The position numbers and the translations under genes were made by a program. From contig CAMDLY010000006.1 of assembly GCA_945902115.1 (NCBI GenBank), forward strand, positions 1-64,000: 64,000 bases of DNA, given 5' to 3'. This document shows positions 40,993 to 50,662 of the stretch, piece by piece (positions within the stretch are counted from its first letter, which is position 1; each line of letters starts with the position of its first letter). The DNA comes from Lishizhenia tianjinensis (GTDB taxonomy: Bacteria > Bacteroidota > Bacteroidia > Flavobacteriales_D > Crocinitomicaceae). The notes under the pieces are model-generated. The model was not told the DNA's origin and made no database searches. It saw only the letters and a program-made list of their open reading frames with translations.

Positions 40993-41916
40993 ATGAAATT
41001 TGATAAGGCATACGCATTAGAAACTTTTTGTGCATTGTTTGGATTCGACTTTTTCGGAGATAAAGAGCATATGGTCTTGGGTATTAACGAGATTCACATG
41101 GTGGAAAATGGAGATATTGTATTTGTTGATCATCCTAAGTATTACGAAAAAGCCCTTTCTTCTGCTGCAACAACAATCATAATTGATAAAAAAGTCGATT
41201 GCCCAAAGGGAAAAGCACTCATCATACACGATAGACCATTTGATGCATTCAATACTATTACTAGGCATTTCATGCCACAGAGGAATGTCAATGATATGCC
41301 AAGTCAAACTGTAGAAGTTTCTGCACAAATTCACGCTAATGTCCAGTTAGGTAATAATGTGCGAATAGGTAAGAATTCAATTCTTTATTCTGGCGTAGTG
41401 ATTATGGATAATGTAACAATTGAGGACAATGTTATCATTGGAGCAAACTCAGTAATCGGTCACAATGCTTTTTATTACAAGAAAAAAATAGAGGGTTACG
41501 ATAGATTGCATACTTGTGGGAGGGTATTGATTGAGTCAGGTGTTGAAATTGGTGCACTTTGCTGTATTGATGCAGGAGTTACTGGAATGACGAAAATCGG
41601 AAGAGGAACGAAGATAGATAACCTAGTTCAAATTGGACATGATACTCAAATAGGTGAGCACTGTCTTTTCGCAGCGGGTGTCGGTATTGCAGGTTGCGTA
41701 CGTATAGCTTCTCATGTTACATTTTGGGGGCAGGTGGGTTGTGCAAGCGATGTGTCAATAGGAGAGGGAGTTACGGTCTTGGCACAGTCTGGAATTTCAA
41801 AAGACCTAGAACCAGGTAAAACATATTTTGGAAGCCCTTGTGGTGAGGTTAAGGAGAAATTTAAAGAAATGGCTGCATTGCGTATGTTACCAGAATTTAT
41901 AAAAGGAAAAAAATGA
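40993..41916 (+). CDS. LpxD-like left-handed beta-helix acyltransferase
   Basis: Hexapeptide repeats (IHANVQLGNNVRIGKNSILYSGVVIMDNVTIEDNVIIGANSVIGHNAF), DNLVQIGHDTQIGEHCLFAAGVGIAGCVRI. Confidence 0.88.
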   Translation: MKFDKAYALETFCALFGFDFFGDKEHMVLGINEIHMVENGDIVFVDHPKYYEKALSSAATTIIIDKKVDCPKGKALIIHDRPFDAFNTITRHFMPQRNVNDMPSQTVEVSAQIHANVQLGNNVRIGKNSILYSGVVIMDNVTIEDNVIIGANSVIGHNAFYYKKKIEGYDRLHTCGRVLIESGVEIGALCCIDAGVTGMTKIGRGTKIDNLVQIGHDTQIGEHCLFAAGVGIAGCVRIASHVTFWGQVGCASDVSIGEGVTVLAQSGISKDLEPGKTYFGSPCGEVKEKFKEMAALRMLPEFIKGKK

Positions 41917-43136
41917 TCATATCCAAGATTAAAGATGTGCATTATCAACTTGAGCTTAAAGACCATAAGCTCAATTCCTTATTGGAAATAACCAATGCGA
42001 TAAACCTCAATTTTCCTACGGAAAAATTACTTAAAATTTATGCCTTTATTTTAAAGGAACAGCTAGGATTTCGAAAATTTGTTCTGTTGCATGCAAACGA
42101 AAATTGGGATTGCATTGTAAAAGTTGGTTTTCGGGGAAAATTAGATTTCAATCATATTCAATTACACCTAAATAGAATTCGCGAAATTACCTTGGTTGAG
42201 AGTTCTAACTATTCCTTGCTAAAGGAATTTCAGGCAGTAATCCCGGTATTTCATCTCGAAAAACCATTGGCCTATTTATTAATTTCCTCTAATGTGCCGA
42301 GTGCCCAATTGGAAACAAGTCATTTTCATTTTACGCAGACACTTACCAATATTATTACGGTAGCCATTGAAAACAAACGCTTGGTCAAACAAAGTATTAT
42401 CAAGGAGCGAATATCTAAAGAATTAGAGGTGGCCTCTGAGATGCAGAAGTTATTGTTCCCTTCCGATTTACCAACGAACAGGAAAATGGATGTGACTGCA
42501 AGGTACATACCGAGGCACGCAATTGGTGGTGATTATTATGATTTCATTCCGCTAGGGGATGAGGAATACATAATTTGTATCGCAGATGTTTCAGGGAAAG
42601 GAATTAGTGCAGCACTGTTGATGGCAAATTTTCAAGCGACAATAAGAACCTTATTCAAATACCAACGGTTTGAGTTGCCCTTCATTATGGAAGAGCTCAA
42701 TAAAAAAGTTATGAAAAGCGCGAATGGCGAGAAGTTTATTACTTTTTTCCTCGCTCATTACAATGCGCATACCCGAAAACTAAAATATGTGAATGCTGGA
42801 CACAATCATCCAGTATTATGGCATGGTAAAAAAGCCACTTTATTGAAAGATGGTTGTATTGGCTTGGGGATGCTGGATGAATTACCCTACGTAAATATCG
42901 GCCGTATAGATTTATTGCCTAATACTACATTTGTTTTATATACAGATGGTGTTGTAGAATTAGAAAATGAAAAGGGAGAACAATTTGGTTTAGATCGCTT
43001 AATTAAAAACGTTCAATCGTACTCCCCTCTGGCGATGGAAGATATGAACAATATCATTCTTTCTAAATTAGATGACTGGCGAGGTAATTTAAATTTCGTG
43101 GATGATACGGCAATCTTAAGCTGTAAGTTTTTCTAA
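41913..43136 (+). CDS. GAF-like plus PP2C/SpoIIE (RsbU-type) serine phosphatase
   Basis: EVASEMQKLLFPSDLP...ARYIPRHAIGGDYYDFIPLGDEEYIICIADVSGKGISAALLMANFQA; YVNAGHNHPVL; LYTDGVVELENEKGEQFG. Confidence 0.92.
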   Translation: MIISKIKDVHYQLELKDHKLNSLLEITNAINLNFPTEKLLKIYAFILKEQLGFRKFVLLHANENWDCIVKVGFRGKLDFNHIQLHLNRIREITLVESSNYSLLKEFQAVIPVFHLEKPLAYLLISSNVPSAQLETSHFHFTQTLTNIITVAIENKRLVKQSIIKERISKELEVASEMQKLLFPSDLPTNRKMDVTARYIPRHAIGGDYYDFIPLGDEEYIICIADVSGKGISAALLMANFQATIRTLFKYQRFELPFIMEELNKKVMKSANGEKFITFFLAHYNAHTRKLKYVNAGHNHPVLWHGKKATLLKDGCIGLGMLDELPYVNIGRIDLLPNTTFVLYTDGVVELENEKGEQFGLDRLIKNVQSYSPLAMEDMNNIILSKLDDWRGNLNFVDDTAILSCKFF

Positions 43137-46100
43137 CGAATCAAATACATTTTTCCGAATCCATTTTTAAAATAATCATCAGCTCCTGATTCAAGCTGTT
43201 TAATTTCCTTGCCCCCGATTTGTGCTTTCACACGATATAAATAAACGCCATTCGCTACTAAATCACCAAAACGATCTCTGCCATCCCACGCAAAAGAGGA
43301 AATGTTTTTACCAATAAATACAGGCCCGAGTTCTGCTTCGTCTATTTCTCGAATAACTTTTCCGGTAACTGTGAAAATTTGGATTTGAAATTCATCAGGA
43401 ACCTCAGAACCCGTTAAGGTAAAAACAAATTTGGTTGATGTAGAAAATGGGTTAGGGTAATTGAGTAATTGTGTGATACTTGATTCGAGAATAATTTTGA
43501 ATGTAATGCGGTATTCCAAGTCGCCCGATAGATTACCACTTTTATCTGTCCCTTGCACAAGTAATTCGTATAACCCGTTTTGGGTGAGTTGAGTCGGGAA
43601 AACGATTTTAAATTTTTTGTTTTGCTCCGTGGCAGGAGTCCATTGCATGATGGAATTCCCTTGATTATCGATGAAAGGAATGCGCACTTGATTTCCGTCA
43701 GGATATTTCAAATACACCCCAAATCTTGAGGTATCCGAATCTTCACTCATGATTAAAAAGGGATTTTCATCTTTTAACGTAATCAATATCTCACTGGTAG
43801 GTGAGACGATATCCTCATTCATAATTCTTCTACCATCGAAGCTAACGTCTAAAAGCGGATTTATCTCTTCAGCTTTCACGACGAACGGTAATTGCAGGAT
43901 GTTGTTGATATGCGTGAGTTCTGGCTGGTCTAGGAGGGTTTGTGTTAAATCTTCGTATGGATTGACTACCATGCATAAGTAATTTAATCCAACTAAATCT
44001 TTGGTGTCAAATTCAATAGAGTCTTTTAATAGGCCATTCACACGCAAAGAATCTTGTCTTGGATAGAATATGTCATGTTTTTGTTGATTTGCATCTAGAA
44101 TATAATAGTCCACTAAAAGGGAATCCATGGCAAGAGAACTGATATTTTTTATTCCGATACTAAAAATTCCTTTTTGTCCTTCTTGCAAGGTGTCATTTGC
44201 TTGTATGCCGTATGATATTTCATTTCCATCAATGGCTGCTTCAGGAAGCGGTGAATATAAAATATGCCAATTTTTTATCTGCGAAGGTGTTTGAGATACA
44301 TCATCTTTATATACTGCCTTGAGTTTGAGATAAGGATAGATGGAAGCATCGAGTTGACCAGTTAAGTTGAACAGTGAGTCACCGGAGGGCACTAATGTGT
44401 CGATAGAAAATTGGTAAGAACCGAAGGTATTGTATGCATCTATTTTAATTCGTGTACTGTCTGAAGAATTCAATTCCAAGGGTGAATGATTCCAGAAAAA
44501 AGACTTCCATTCTGCCGCAGGGCCAATTAATGGACTTGTTTCATTTCCGATTAATTCTAATCCAGTTATAACCGCATCAATGGAAATATCCTCATTATTT
44601 TGTGAAAACACTTCAAGTGCAAAACTTGGATCGCCTTTTCTCGTTAAGAATATAAATGGTCTGTTCGGTCTATTTGCCCCCGCATAGATACTATCGGATC
44701 CTAAACTTTGAAAAAGTGAGTATATTTCCGGTCCATAGCCATAGGCATTCCACCAATCGTATCTTGTGGTTAGCGGGGTGTAAATCAAAATATAATCCCC
44801 GTTGACTGTTTTATTTTCAATCAACGAAATCATGGAATCAATATGAACAGGATTGTCCTGATGGAAGGTAAAGAATCCCATTGGCCTTGGTTCGCATGCA
44901 CCATTATCATTCGCATTACCATAATTATTAGTTGGATTTGCAACTGTTCCGTCTGAATAAGTGTAGCGTGTTTTCCTCGCTGTCAAGGTAGAGCGATCAA
45001 TTATACCTACATGGAATTTGGGTGTAAAATTACACACGTTATATTCTTGCTGAATACCATTAAGCGTCCACTCATTGTAGAGATGTCCAGGGGCACTATA
45101 TATAGCATTGGCAAGACAGGTTATCTCAGCTGAAATAGGTTGAAATAGGCGGTAACCGGTATTCTCATCCAATGAAATTCCAAGAAAGTTATTCTCAGTA
45201 AATTGATGTAAATCTGCTTGTCCCCATCCTTCTTTGGATGGTATATACTGAAATGAACGATTTTTCCACTGATTTTGGCCATTTACTTTTACACGCCAGT
45301 AATAAACCGTACTGTCGGAAAGAATTAAAGAGTCCGTTTGACCAGCAGAGTTCATCCATTGGTTGTAGGGGACCTGCTTAAGCCCACCATTTCCACTTAC
45401 AAGAGCAGATTTCTTGAAACCACTAGAAAAATTATGATTCGTATCAATTTCAAAACGATAAGTCGTGAACGTTGCAAGGGGATTTATGGTTGATGCGTAA
45501 AGAGTGACCTTTTTGTCGGGGACTACTGCGAAATTACTCGGGCTGATAGGCTCGATACCCTCGATGTCAATAAAAAAGCTCTTGATGACTTGATTGTTGG
45601 TAATTTCATCATATTGCTCAGGCACTATGGAAGGAATATCTACATTAACTTGAAACTTGTTAAGACCAATTCCTATTGTGGGTTGAAAAGCTACCTTAAA
45701 TTGTAAATTTTTCTCGTAGTCCAATCCATCTATGGGATAAAAGTAGATAGAGTCTGTCAAACTTCCTGGAAAGTCTCGTGTAATTTGAACAGTAAACGTA
45801 TCGACAATACTTTTTCCTAAATTTCTCAAGGTTATATTAATTTCAATGGAGTCTGTGGCCAATGAAATATTGCTAGGTCCAAAAAAAACTCTCGATTCCG
45901 TAAGTTCTACTTCAGGTTTATTATGATAATTAACCTTGAGCATAGGATCGCCATTCAAAGTCATTTGACAAAATGTTGCTTCAGACGACAATGAAGAAGA
46001 GCTTGTTAAATTGGAGTCGATGGTTTGTTGAATGTGTTCTGCAATAGTTCCGCCGTAATTATACTTTGAGAACTGCTTGTAAAATGACCTACTGTAACCA

Positions 46101-48313
46101 TTCAACGAATTGGCAAATCCATAATTTATCGTACCTATGTAGGCAATAACCCCGGCATTAGGAATTAGGGTAAATGTTTGGGAATTTGATGTGGAATTGT
46201 GAAAAATATTTCCGTTGTAACAGGAATTGGCAAAAAGTATAGGGTATTTACCTTGATTATCCCAATTTTGCGGGTCATCAATATTTACATCAAATCCACT
46301 TTCAGATGTGGTAAAGTGACCAAAGAAATTCATAATGCTTACCCCGTCAGAAATTCGCTGCTTGATATTTTCTAATTCCGAAGGAGAAATAGGATCCTCA
46401 GAGTCCTTAGCCACAGTCGTCACCTTTCCTGCAAAATAATCGTCCTCGGCAATACCGGCCATGGTGTTTAGGTAGTTTTGGAAAGTTTGCTGTTCATTCG
46501 CATTGCTTCCTCCGGCAAAATGTAAGATATGTTTTTGCCAATCTTTGGTTCCTGTTGTGTATATTGAATTTTGTTTCTGTTCGTTTTCGTATTCAATTAC
46601 CTTGTCGAGGTAGATATCAAGCTCTTCATTGGTTTGTGCAGAAATTCTTCCTGTCGGAATCAGTGGCCGAAATTTGTTCGTACCAGGAAGGTTTGAGGTT
46701 ATACATTGATCACAAGAGGGTTGTCCGAAGGAAGGAACTAAGTTGTTTTTATAGGCAATAGCATTTGTTCTAGATCCCGCACCAATGCTTGTTGTAGAAG
46801 TAATATTCGCCTCGCGAATGCCTTTCCCCATTAAAAATAGGCCCTTGGGTTTTACTGTTGCCATATCATAAACCATCTGCGAAAAACGACGTATGGCAGC
46901 GATGTGCTTTGGAATACCGCCTCCAAATTGCAGATATAATTCCTCTACATTCGCGAGAATCACGTTATAATTTCCACCCTCCACTGACATGCGATAATCC
47001 TTATATTCTAGAACTTTTGACGCGAGTTTTTTTGGATAAATAAAAATCAATGCCTCTTCGGGGTTTATGGAGCTTGTAAATGGTGTAAAAAATCCCGACT
47101 CGTTGATAATTTTTAACGAAGTGACAGGCGTAATTGTCGAATTATCCTGAAAAATAACTTCTTGATTAGGGCCACTTATACTGTTAGGAATAAGTGCTTG
47201 AATTTGACCGTTAGAGAGCGTCAGAGGAATGTAGCGAGGGCTATTTCCTAACGTTATCATAATCGGATTAGGCATATTTACATTCGTAACACTGACTCTT
47301 GACTTTGCGGCACCTTGGGCATTGTCAATCCAAAAATTTAACTTCGATAGATTTGAAAATGAAGTGGATCTCGGATAGATAAAAGAGTAGTAATTTATCG
47401 ATTGAAAATCTGTCGCTACGTTTAAACCCGATACGGGTAAAATGGATACTTTAAAATTTGAATTGCCCGAGGAGGGCAAGTTGCTTGCGGGAAAGCTTGC
47501 ATTTGCATAAACACTCGTATAACCAACAAAAATAGAATCGAATAATACCCCATTTGAATTACCTATGGTGTGTCGGGTGTGATGATTACCCAAAGCGTTT
47601 GTGTAGGCAGCATCTGAGTTTCCAACAATGACTGAACGATATTTTACAGGCGGGGCATCCGGTTGTTGATAAATGTTCTCAAAGCTGAGTGAACCGAAGT
47701 CCCATGTGTAACCTGTTTGTCCGCCATTTACAGGAGTTTTTCCCCAGCCCTCACCTTGAACAAAAAAGGAACTCGAGGCATCAGAAGATTTTTTCCCTTC
47801 ATTATATTTCTCGTTAAACCATGCATCTTTTTCAAATAGAACAAACGGAACAGGTGTGTAAGGGGAAAAATCAACATCTATTTCTTTTTGGATGCGCAAG
47901 TTAGTTGAGGAATTATTCCAAGTGAGGAAATATTGAATGGTATCGTTATACATGGAGTATTTTGGGTTCCCCATCCAATTAGGGTCGTCAAACAATGTGG
48001 AGTCAAGCCAACTGTCATTGCGTTGGGCATAAAACAACAGATAATCTCCAGGATTTAACTGATTATCACCACCATCTTCAATTAAAACAGAAATTTCTTT
48101 TTCTCTACCGAAAATTTGAATATTGGCAGATGTGAAAGCGCTCAGAGGAACCCCTGCATTCGTGAGTGTATTGTAATCAATTTTATGAAGTCCGGATTGG
48201 GTTATGTTAAATGAGAAGTAACGCTGGTTGTAGTTTATCCATTCATTCCCGTACTGTTGCGCGAATGCACCCAGTGAGAAGAAAAAACACATGACCAATA
48301 TGAAGCGTATCAT
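43133..48313 (-). CDS. C25-family peptidase, T9SS sortase-like (PorU2-type), with FlgD-like C-terminal Ig domain
   Basis: GNEWINYNQRYFSFNITQSGLHKIDYNTLTNAGV; catalytic-like His in IMNFFGHFTTSESG (near 46316) and Cys in FANSCYNGNIF (near 46220); C-terminal LLNYPNPFSTSTKFVFTL...FAWDGRDRFGDLVANGVYLYRV; 1726 aa. Confidence 0.85.
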   Translation of the reverse strand: MIRFILVMCFFFSLGAFAQQYGNEWINYNQRYFSFNITQSGLHKIDYNTLTNAGVPLSAFTSANIQIFGREKEISVLIEDGGDNQLNPGDYLLFYAQRNDSWLDSTLFDDPNWMGNPKYSMYNDTIQYFLTWNNSSTNLRIQKEIDVDFSPYTPVPFVLFEKDAWFNEKYNEGKKSSDASSSFFVQGEGWGKTPVNGGQTGYTWDFGSLSFENIYQQPDAPPVKYRSVIVGNSDAAYTNALGNHHTRHTIGNSNGVLFDSIFVGYTSVYANASFPASNLPSSGNSNFKVSILPVSGLNVATDFQSINYYSFIYPRSTSFSNLSKLNFWIDNAQGAAKSRVSVTNVNMPNPIMITLGNSPRYIPLTLSNGQIQALIPNSISGPNQEVIFQDNSTITPVTSLKIINESGFFTPFTSSINPEEALIFIYPKKLASKVLEYKDYRMSVEGGNYNVILANVEELYLQFGGGIPKHIAAIRRFSQMVYDMATVKPKGLFLMGKGIREANITSTTSIGAGSRTNAIAYKNNLVPSFGQPSCDQCITSNLPGTNKFRPLIPTGRISAQTNEELDIYLDKVIEYENEQKQNSIYTTGTKDWQKHILHFAGGSNANEQQTFQNYLNTMAGIAEDDYFAGKVTTVAKDSEDPISPSELENIKQRISDGVSIMNFFGHFTTSESGFDVNIDDPQNWDNQGKYPILFANSCYNGNIFHNSTSNSQTFTLIPNAGVIAYIGTINYGFANSLNGYSRSFYKQFSKYNYGGTIAEHIQQTIDSNLTSSSSLSSEATFCQMTLNGDPMLKVNYHNKPEVELTESRVFFGPSNISLATDSIEINITLRNLGKSIVDTFTVQITRDFPGSLTDSIYFYPIDGLDYEKNLQFKVAFQPTIGIGLNKFQVNVDIPSIVPEQYDEITNNQVIKSFFIDIEGIEPISPSNFAVVPDKKVTLYASTINPLATFTTYRFEIDTNHNFSSGFKKSALVSGNGGLKQVPYNQWMNSAGQTDSLILSDSTVYYWRVKVNGQNQWKNRSFQYIPSKEGWGQADLHQFTENNFLGISLDENTGYRLFQPISAEITCLANAIYSAPGHLYNEWTLNGIQQEYNVCNFTPKFHVGIIDRSTLTARKTRYTYSDGTVANPTNNYGNANDNGACEPRPMGFFTFHQDNPVHIDSMISLIENKTVNGDYILIYTPLTTRYDWWNAYGYGPEIYSLFQSLGSDSIYAGANRPNRPFIFLTRKGDPSFALEVFSQNNEDISIDAVITGLELIGNETSPLIGPAAEWKSFFWNHSPLELNSSDSTRIKIDAYNTFGSYQFSIDTLVPSGDSLFNLTGQLDASIYPYLKLKAVYKDDVSQTPSQIKNWHILYSPLPEAAIDGNEISYGIQANDTLQEGQKGIFSIGIKNISSLAMDSLLVDYYILDANQQKHDIFYPRQDSLRVNGLLKDSIEFDTKDLVGLNYLCMVVNPYEDLTQTLLDQPELTHINNILQLPFVVKAEEINPLLDVSFDGRRIMNEDIVSPTSEILITLKDENPFLIMSEDSDTSRFGVYLKYPDGNQVRIPFIDNQGNSIMQWTPATEQNKKFKIVFPTQLTQNGLYELLVQGTDKSGNLSGDLEYRITFKIILESSITQLLNYPNPFSTSTKFVFTLTGSEVPDEFQIQIFTVTGKVIREIDEAELGPVFIGKNISSFAWDGRDRFGDLVANGVYLYRVKAQIGGKEIKQLESGADDYFKNGFGKMYLIR

Positions 48314-49410
48314 CGCAAAGCGTTCTTGGGTTTATCTAATTTAAGTCTTAGTGAAATAACGTGAGAATACAACGCAACAGAAGCATCACCGATGTCTGTA
48401 AATGCATAGTCTAAATGAAAACCTTTAACAGCTAATCCCAACCCTATGGATGGCTGCACATTCAATGAGCGTTTATCATCGAGTGAAGTAACGCGCTGTA
48501 TATTACTGATTCCAGCCCGCACTTTTATAAATTCTTTAAACCCAATCTGAATTCCCGCATGCGGGTCTATTGAAAAGGGGGATGCACTGATCAAAACGTT
48601 TCTTTTTCCATCGGTGGTAACATCAATATCGATTTCTCCTCCCACATTAAATCCCGCACTACCAATCGGAACCTTACCTCCAAATCCAAGAATGAGTTTT
48701 GGTAAAGTAAGTTCTAATCCATTTTCAGGAAGTGCATTTCCGGTGGCTAAGAAAACATCACTTGTTTCCTCGTCGAGGTTGAACGACCACGCATTAAATG
48801 TGGAGGTTACGTCGCGAAGCATGGCAGCTGCAGTCCAATTTTTACCTATTTGGTATCGCATACCAGCATCCAATCCAAACCCCCAAGACCGAGCAAAATC
48901 TCCAACATTTCGGTAAATGATTTTAGCTGTACCACCTAACGAAAAGGAATTCCCTATTTTCCTTGCGTAAGAGCCTAAAAAGGCATAATCACCGGCATTA
49001 AATGAGGTTATATTGTCATAATTAATGACGCCGTTATTGTCTATAAGCTGTGTGGTATTGGGGATATCGTCGACACCAAATCGAATAACAGTAAATCCCA
49101 AAGCACTTTTTTCATCGATAGAGTGGGCAACACTAAGTTGATCATACTTGGCTATTCCCGCGAAATACTCTGAGTGCATGAAACTAACTTCCAACCATTT
49201 GTTAACGCCCAATAAACCGGCAGGATTCCAAAATCCAGATGATGCTCCCGAGGAATTTGCCACAAAAGCATTACCCATACCTAAAGCATCTGCTCCAACT
49301 CCAATAGAAAGAAATTCATTCGAATATTTTGGTGCAATAGACGATTCTTGAGCACGAATATTGCTCAAGAAAAACAAAATAATTGCTGTTAAATAAATTC
49401 TAAATTTCAT
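48310..49410 (-). CDS. PorV/PorQ-family outer membrane protein (PorV2-like)
   Basis: Signal peptide; FLSIGVGADALGMGNAFVANSSGASSGFWNPAGLLG; outer-membrane beta-barrel-like. Likely start MKFRIYLT at 49410; overlaps the C25 gene by 4 bp. Confidence 0.82.
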   Translation of the reverse strand: MKFRIYLTAIILFFLSNIRAQESSIAPKYSNEFLSIGVGADALGMGNAFVANSSGASSGFWNPAGLLGVNKWLEVSFMHSEYFAGIAKYDQLSVAHSIDEKSALGFTVIRFGVDDIPNTTQLIDNNGVINYDNITSFNAGDYAFLGSYARKIGNSFSLGGTAKIIYRNVGDFARSWGFGLDAGMRYQIGKNWTAAAMLRDVTSTFNAWSFNLDEETSDVFLATGNALPENGLELTLPKLILGFGGKVPIGSAGFNVGGEIDIDVTTDGKRNVLISASPFSIDPHAGIQIGFKEFIKVRAGISNIQRVTSLDDKRSLNVQPSIGLGLAVKGFHLDYAFTDIGDASVALYSHVISLRLKLDKPKNALR

Positions 49411-49467
49411 AAAATGTTTATGACATAAACACGCAAATTCATAAAAAATTGTGTTCTTTGCCTCGTA

Positions 49468-49483
49468 CACGTAAAGATACGTG
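49468..49483. promoter_or_regulatory. Perfect inverted repeat in divergent porV-like/pssA intergenic region
   Basis: CACGTA-AAGA-TACGTG. Confidence 0.4.
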
Positions 49484-49508
49484 ATAATTCCGAAAATTAA
49501 GTGCTAGC

Positions 49509-50414
49509 ATGAATATTTTACGACATCCGGTTTATAATTTCGCCAATCTCCTTACCGCTTTCAATTTGATGCTTGGTCTTTTAAGTATTTTATGTGCTAT
49601 CAATGGTAAATTAGACTGGGCCTGTTATGCATTATTACTTGCCATGCTTTGCGATTTTCTCGATGGATTTATAGCGAGACTTCTCAACGTAAGCGGAGAA
49701 TTTGGAAAGCAACTAGACTCACTCGCAGACATGGTGTCTTTTGGTGTTGCGCCTGGAGTCTTTATGTTTGTCATGATCATCATTGGTATTGACATAGACA
49801 CCTGGAAAGGCTTATCGTCTGACTACAGTGGATGTTCGATCAATGCAAGTCAATTTGCTCAATTAAAGATTCAAGAATGGTCTGACGCCTTCTTTCATCA
49901 AACAAGGGATGGCTACGAAATGTATAATCCATGTGTTCAAAAGCCTTCCCCGAATCCCTATGATGCATCTATTAAATATTTGCCATTCGCGGCACTTTTG
50001 ATTCCTCTTTTTTCAATGCTTAGATTGGCAAAATTCAATATAGATGAAAATCAAAAAGATGCATTTGTAGGAGTGCCAACCCCGATGAATACCTTCTTTT
50101 TCATGTTTTTCCCATTGTTTTTTGTTACGAACTTCGATGCATTATCGACTCAATCAGAAATGGTTTTTATACTTTTTGATTGTTATACTTTGAGTGGTAT
50201 TGTGGTAGTGTTTTCTGCCCTGATGATGGCCCCGATAACCTTAATTGCCATGAAATTTAAATCGTTCAGCTTTAGAGATAACAAAATTAGATTTTTACTT
50301 GTTGGTTTATCGTTGATAAGTATCCCTATTTTTAAATTGTGGTCTTTGCCATTTATCCTAATTTTGTATATTGGTTTATCAATTTTACAACGTATTTTAA
50401 CCCGAAAGCAATGA
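49509..50414 (+). CDS. pssA: CDP-diacylglycerol--serine O-phosphatidyltransferase
   Basis: CDP-alcohol phosphatidyltransferase signature CDFLDGFIARLLNVSGEFGKQLDSLADMVSFGVAPG. Confidence 0.95.
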   Translation: MNILRHPVYNFANLLTAFNLMLGLLSILCAINGKLDWACYALLLAMLCDFLDGFIARLLNVSGEFGKQLDSLADMVSFGVAPGVFMFVMIIIGIDIDTWKGLSSDYSGCSINASQFAQLKIQEWSDAFFHQTRDGYEMYNPCVQKPSPNPYDASIKYLPFAALLIPLFSMLRLAKFNIDENQKDAFVGVPTPMNTFFFMFFPLFFVTNFDALSTQSEMVFILFDCYTLSGIVVVFSALMMAPITLIAMKFKSFSFRDNKIRFLLVGLSLISIPIFKLWSLPFILILYIGLSILQRILTRKQ

Positions 50415-50662
50415 AATTTAAAGCTGAAATAGACGTAATGCCCCACGATGCTTTGTTAGACCCGCAAGGTAAAGCTGTATCAAATTCTTTGAAAACTATT
50501 GGTCTCTCGTCAGTTGACGGGGTAAGAATTGGAAAGCATATCCGTTTATTTGTAGAAGCGCCAAGTATAGAGGAGGCTAATGTTATGGTAGAGGAGGCAT
50601 GCAAGAAAATGTTGGTAAATCAAATAATGGAAGCTTATCACTTTACCTTAAGCGTTGCCTAA
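50411..50662 (+). CDS. purS: Phosphoribosylformylglycinamidine synthase subunit PurS
   Basis: MKFKAEIDVMPHDALLDPQGKAVSNSLKTIGLSSVDGVRIGKHIRL. ATG at 50411 overlaps the pssA stop. Confidence 0.88.
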   Translation: MKFKAEIDVMPHDALLDPQGKAVSNSLKTIGLSSVDGVRIGKHIRLFVEAPSIEEANVMVEEACKKMLVNQIMEAYHFTLSVA

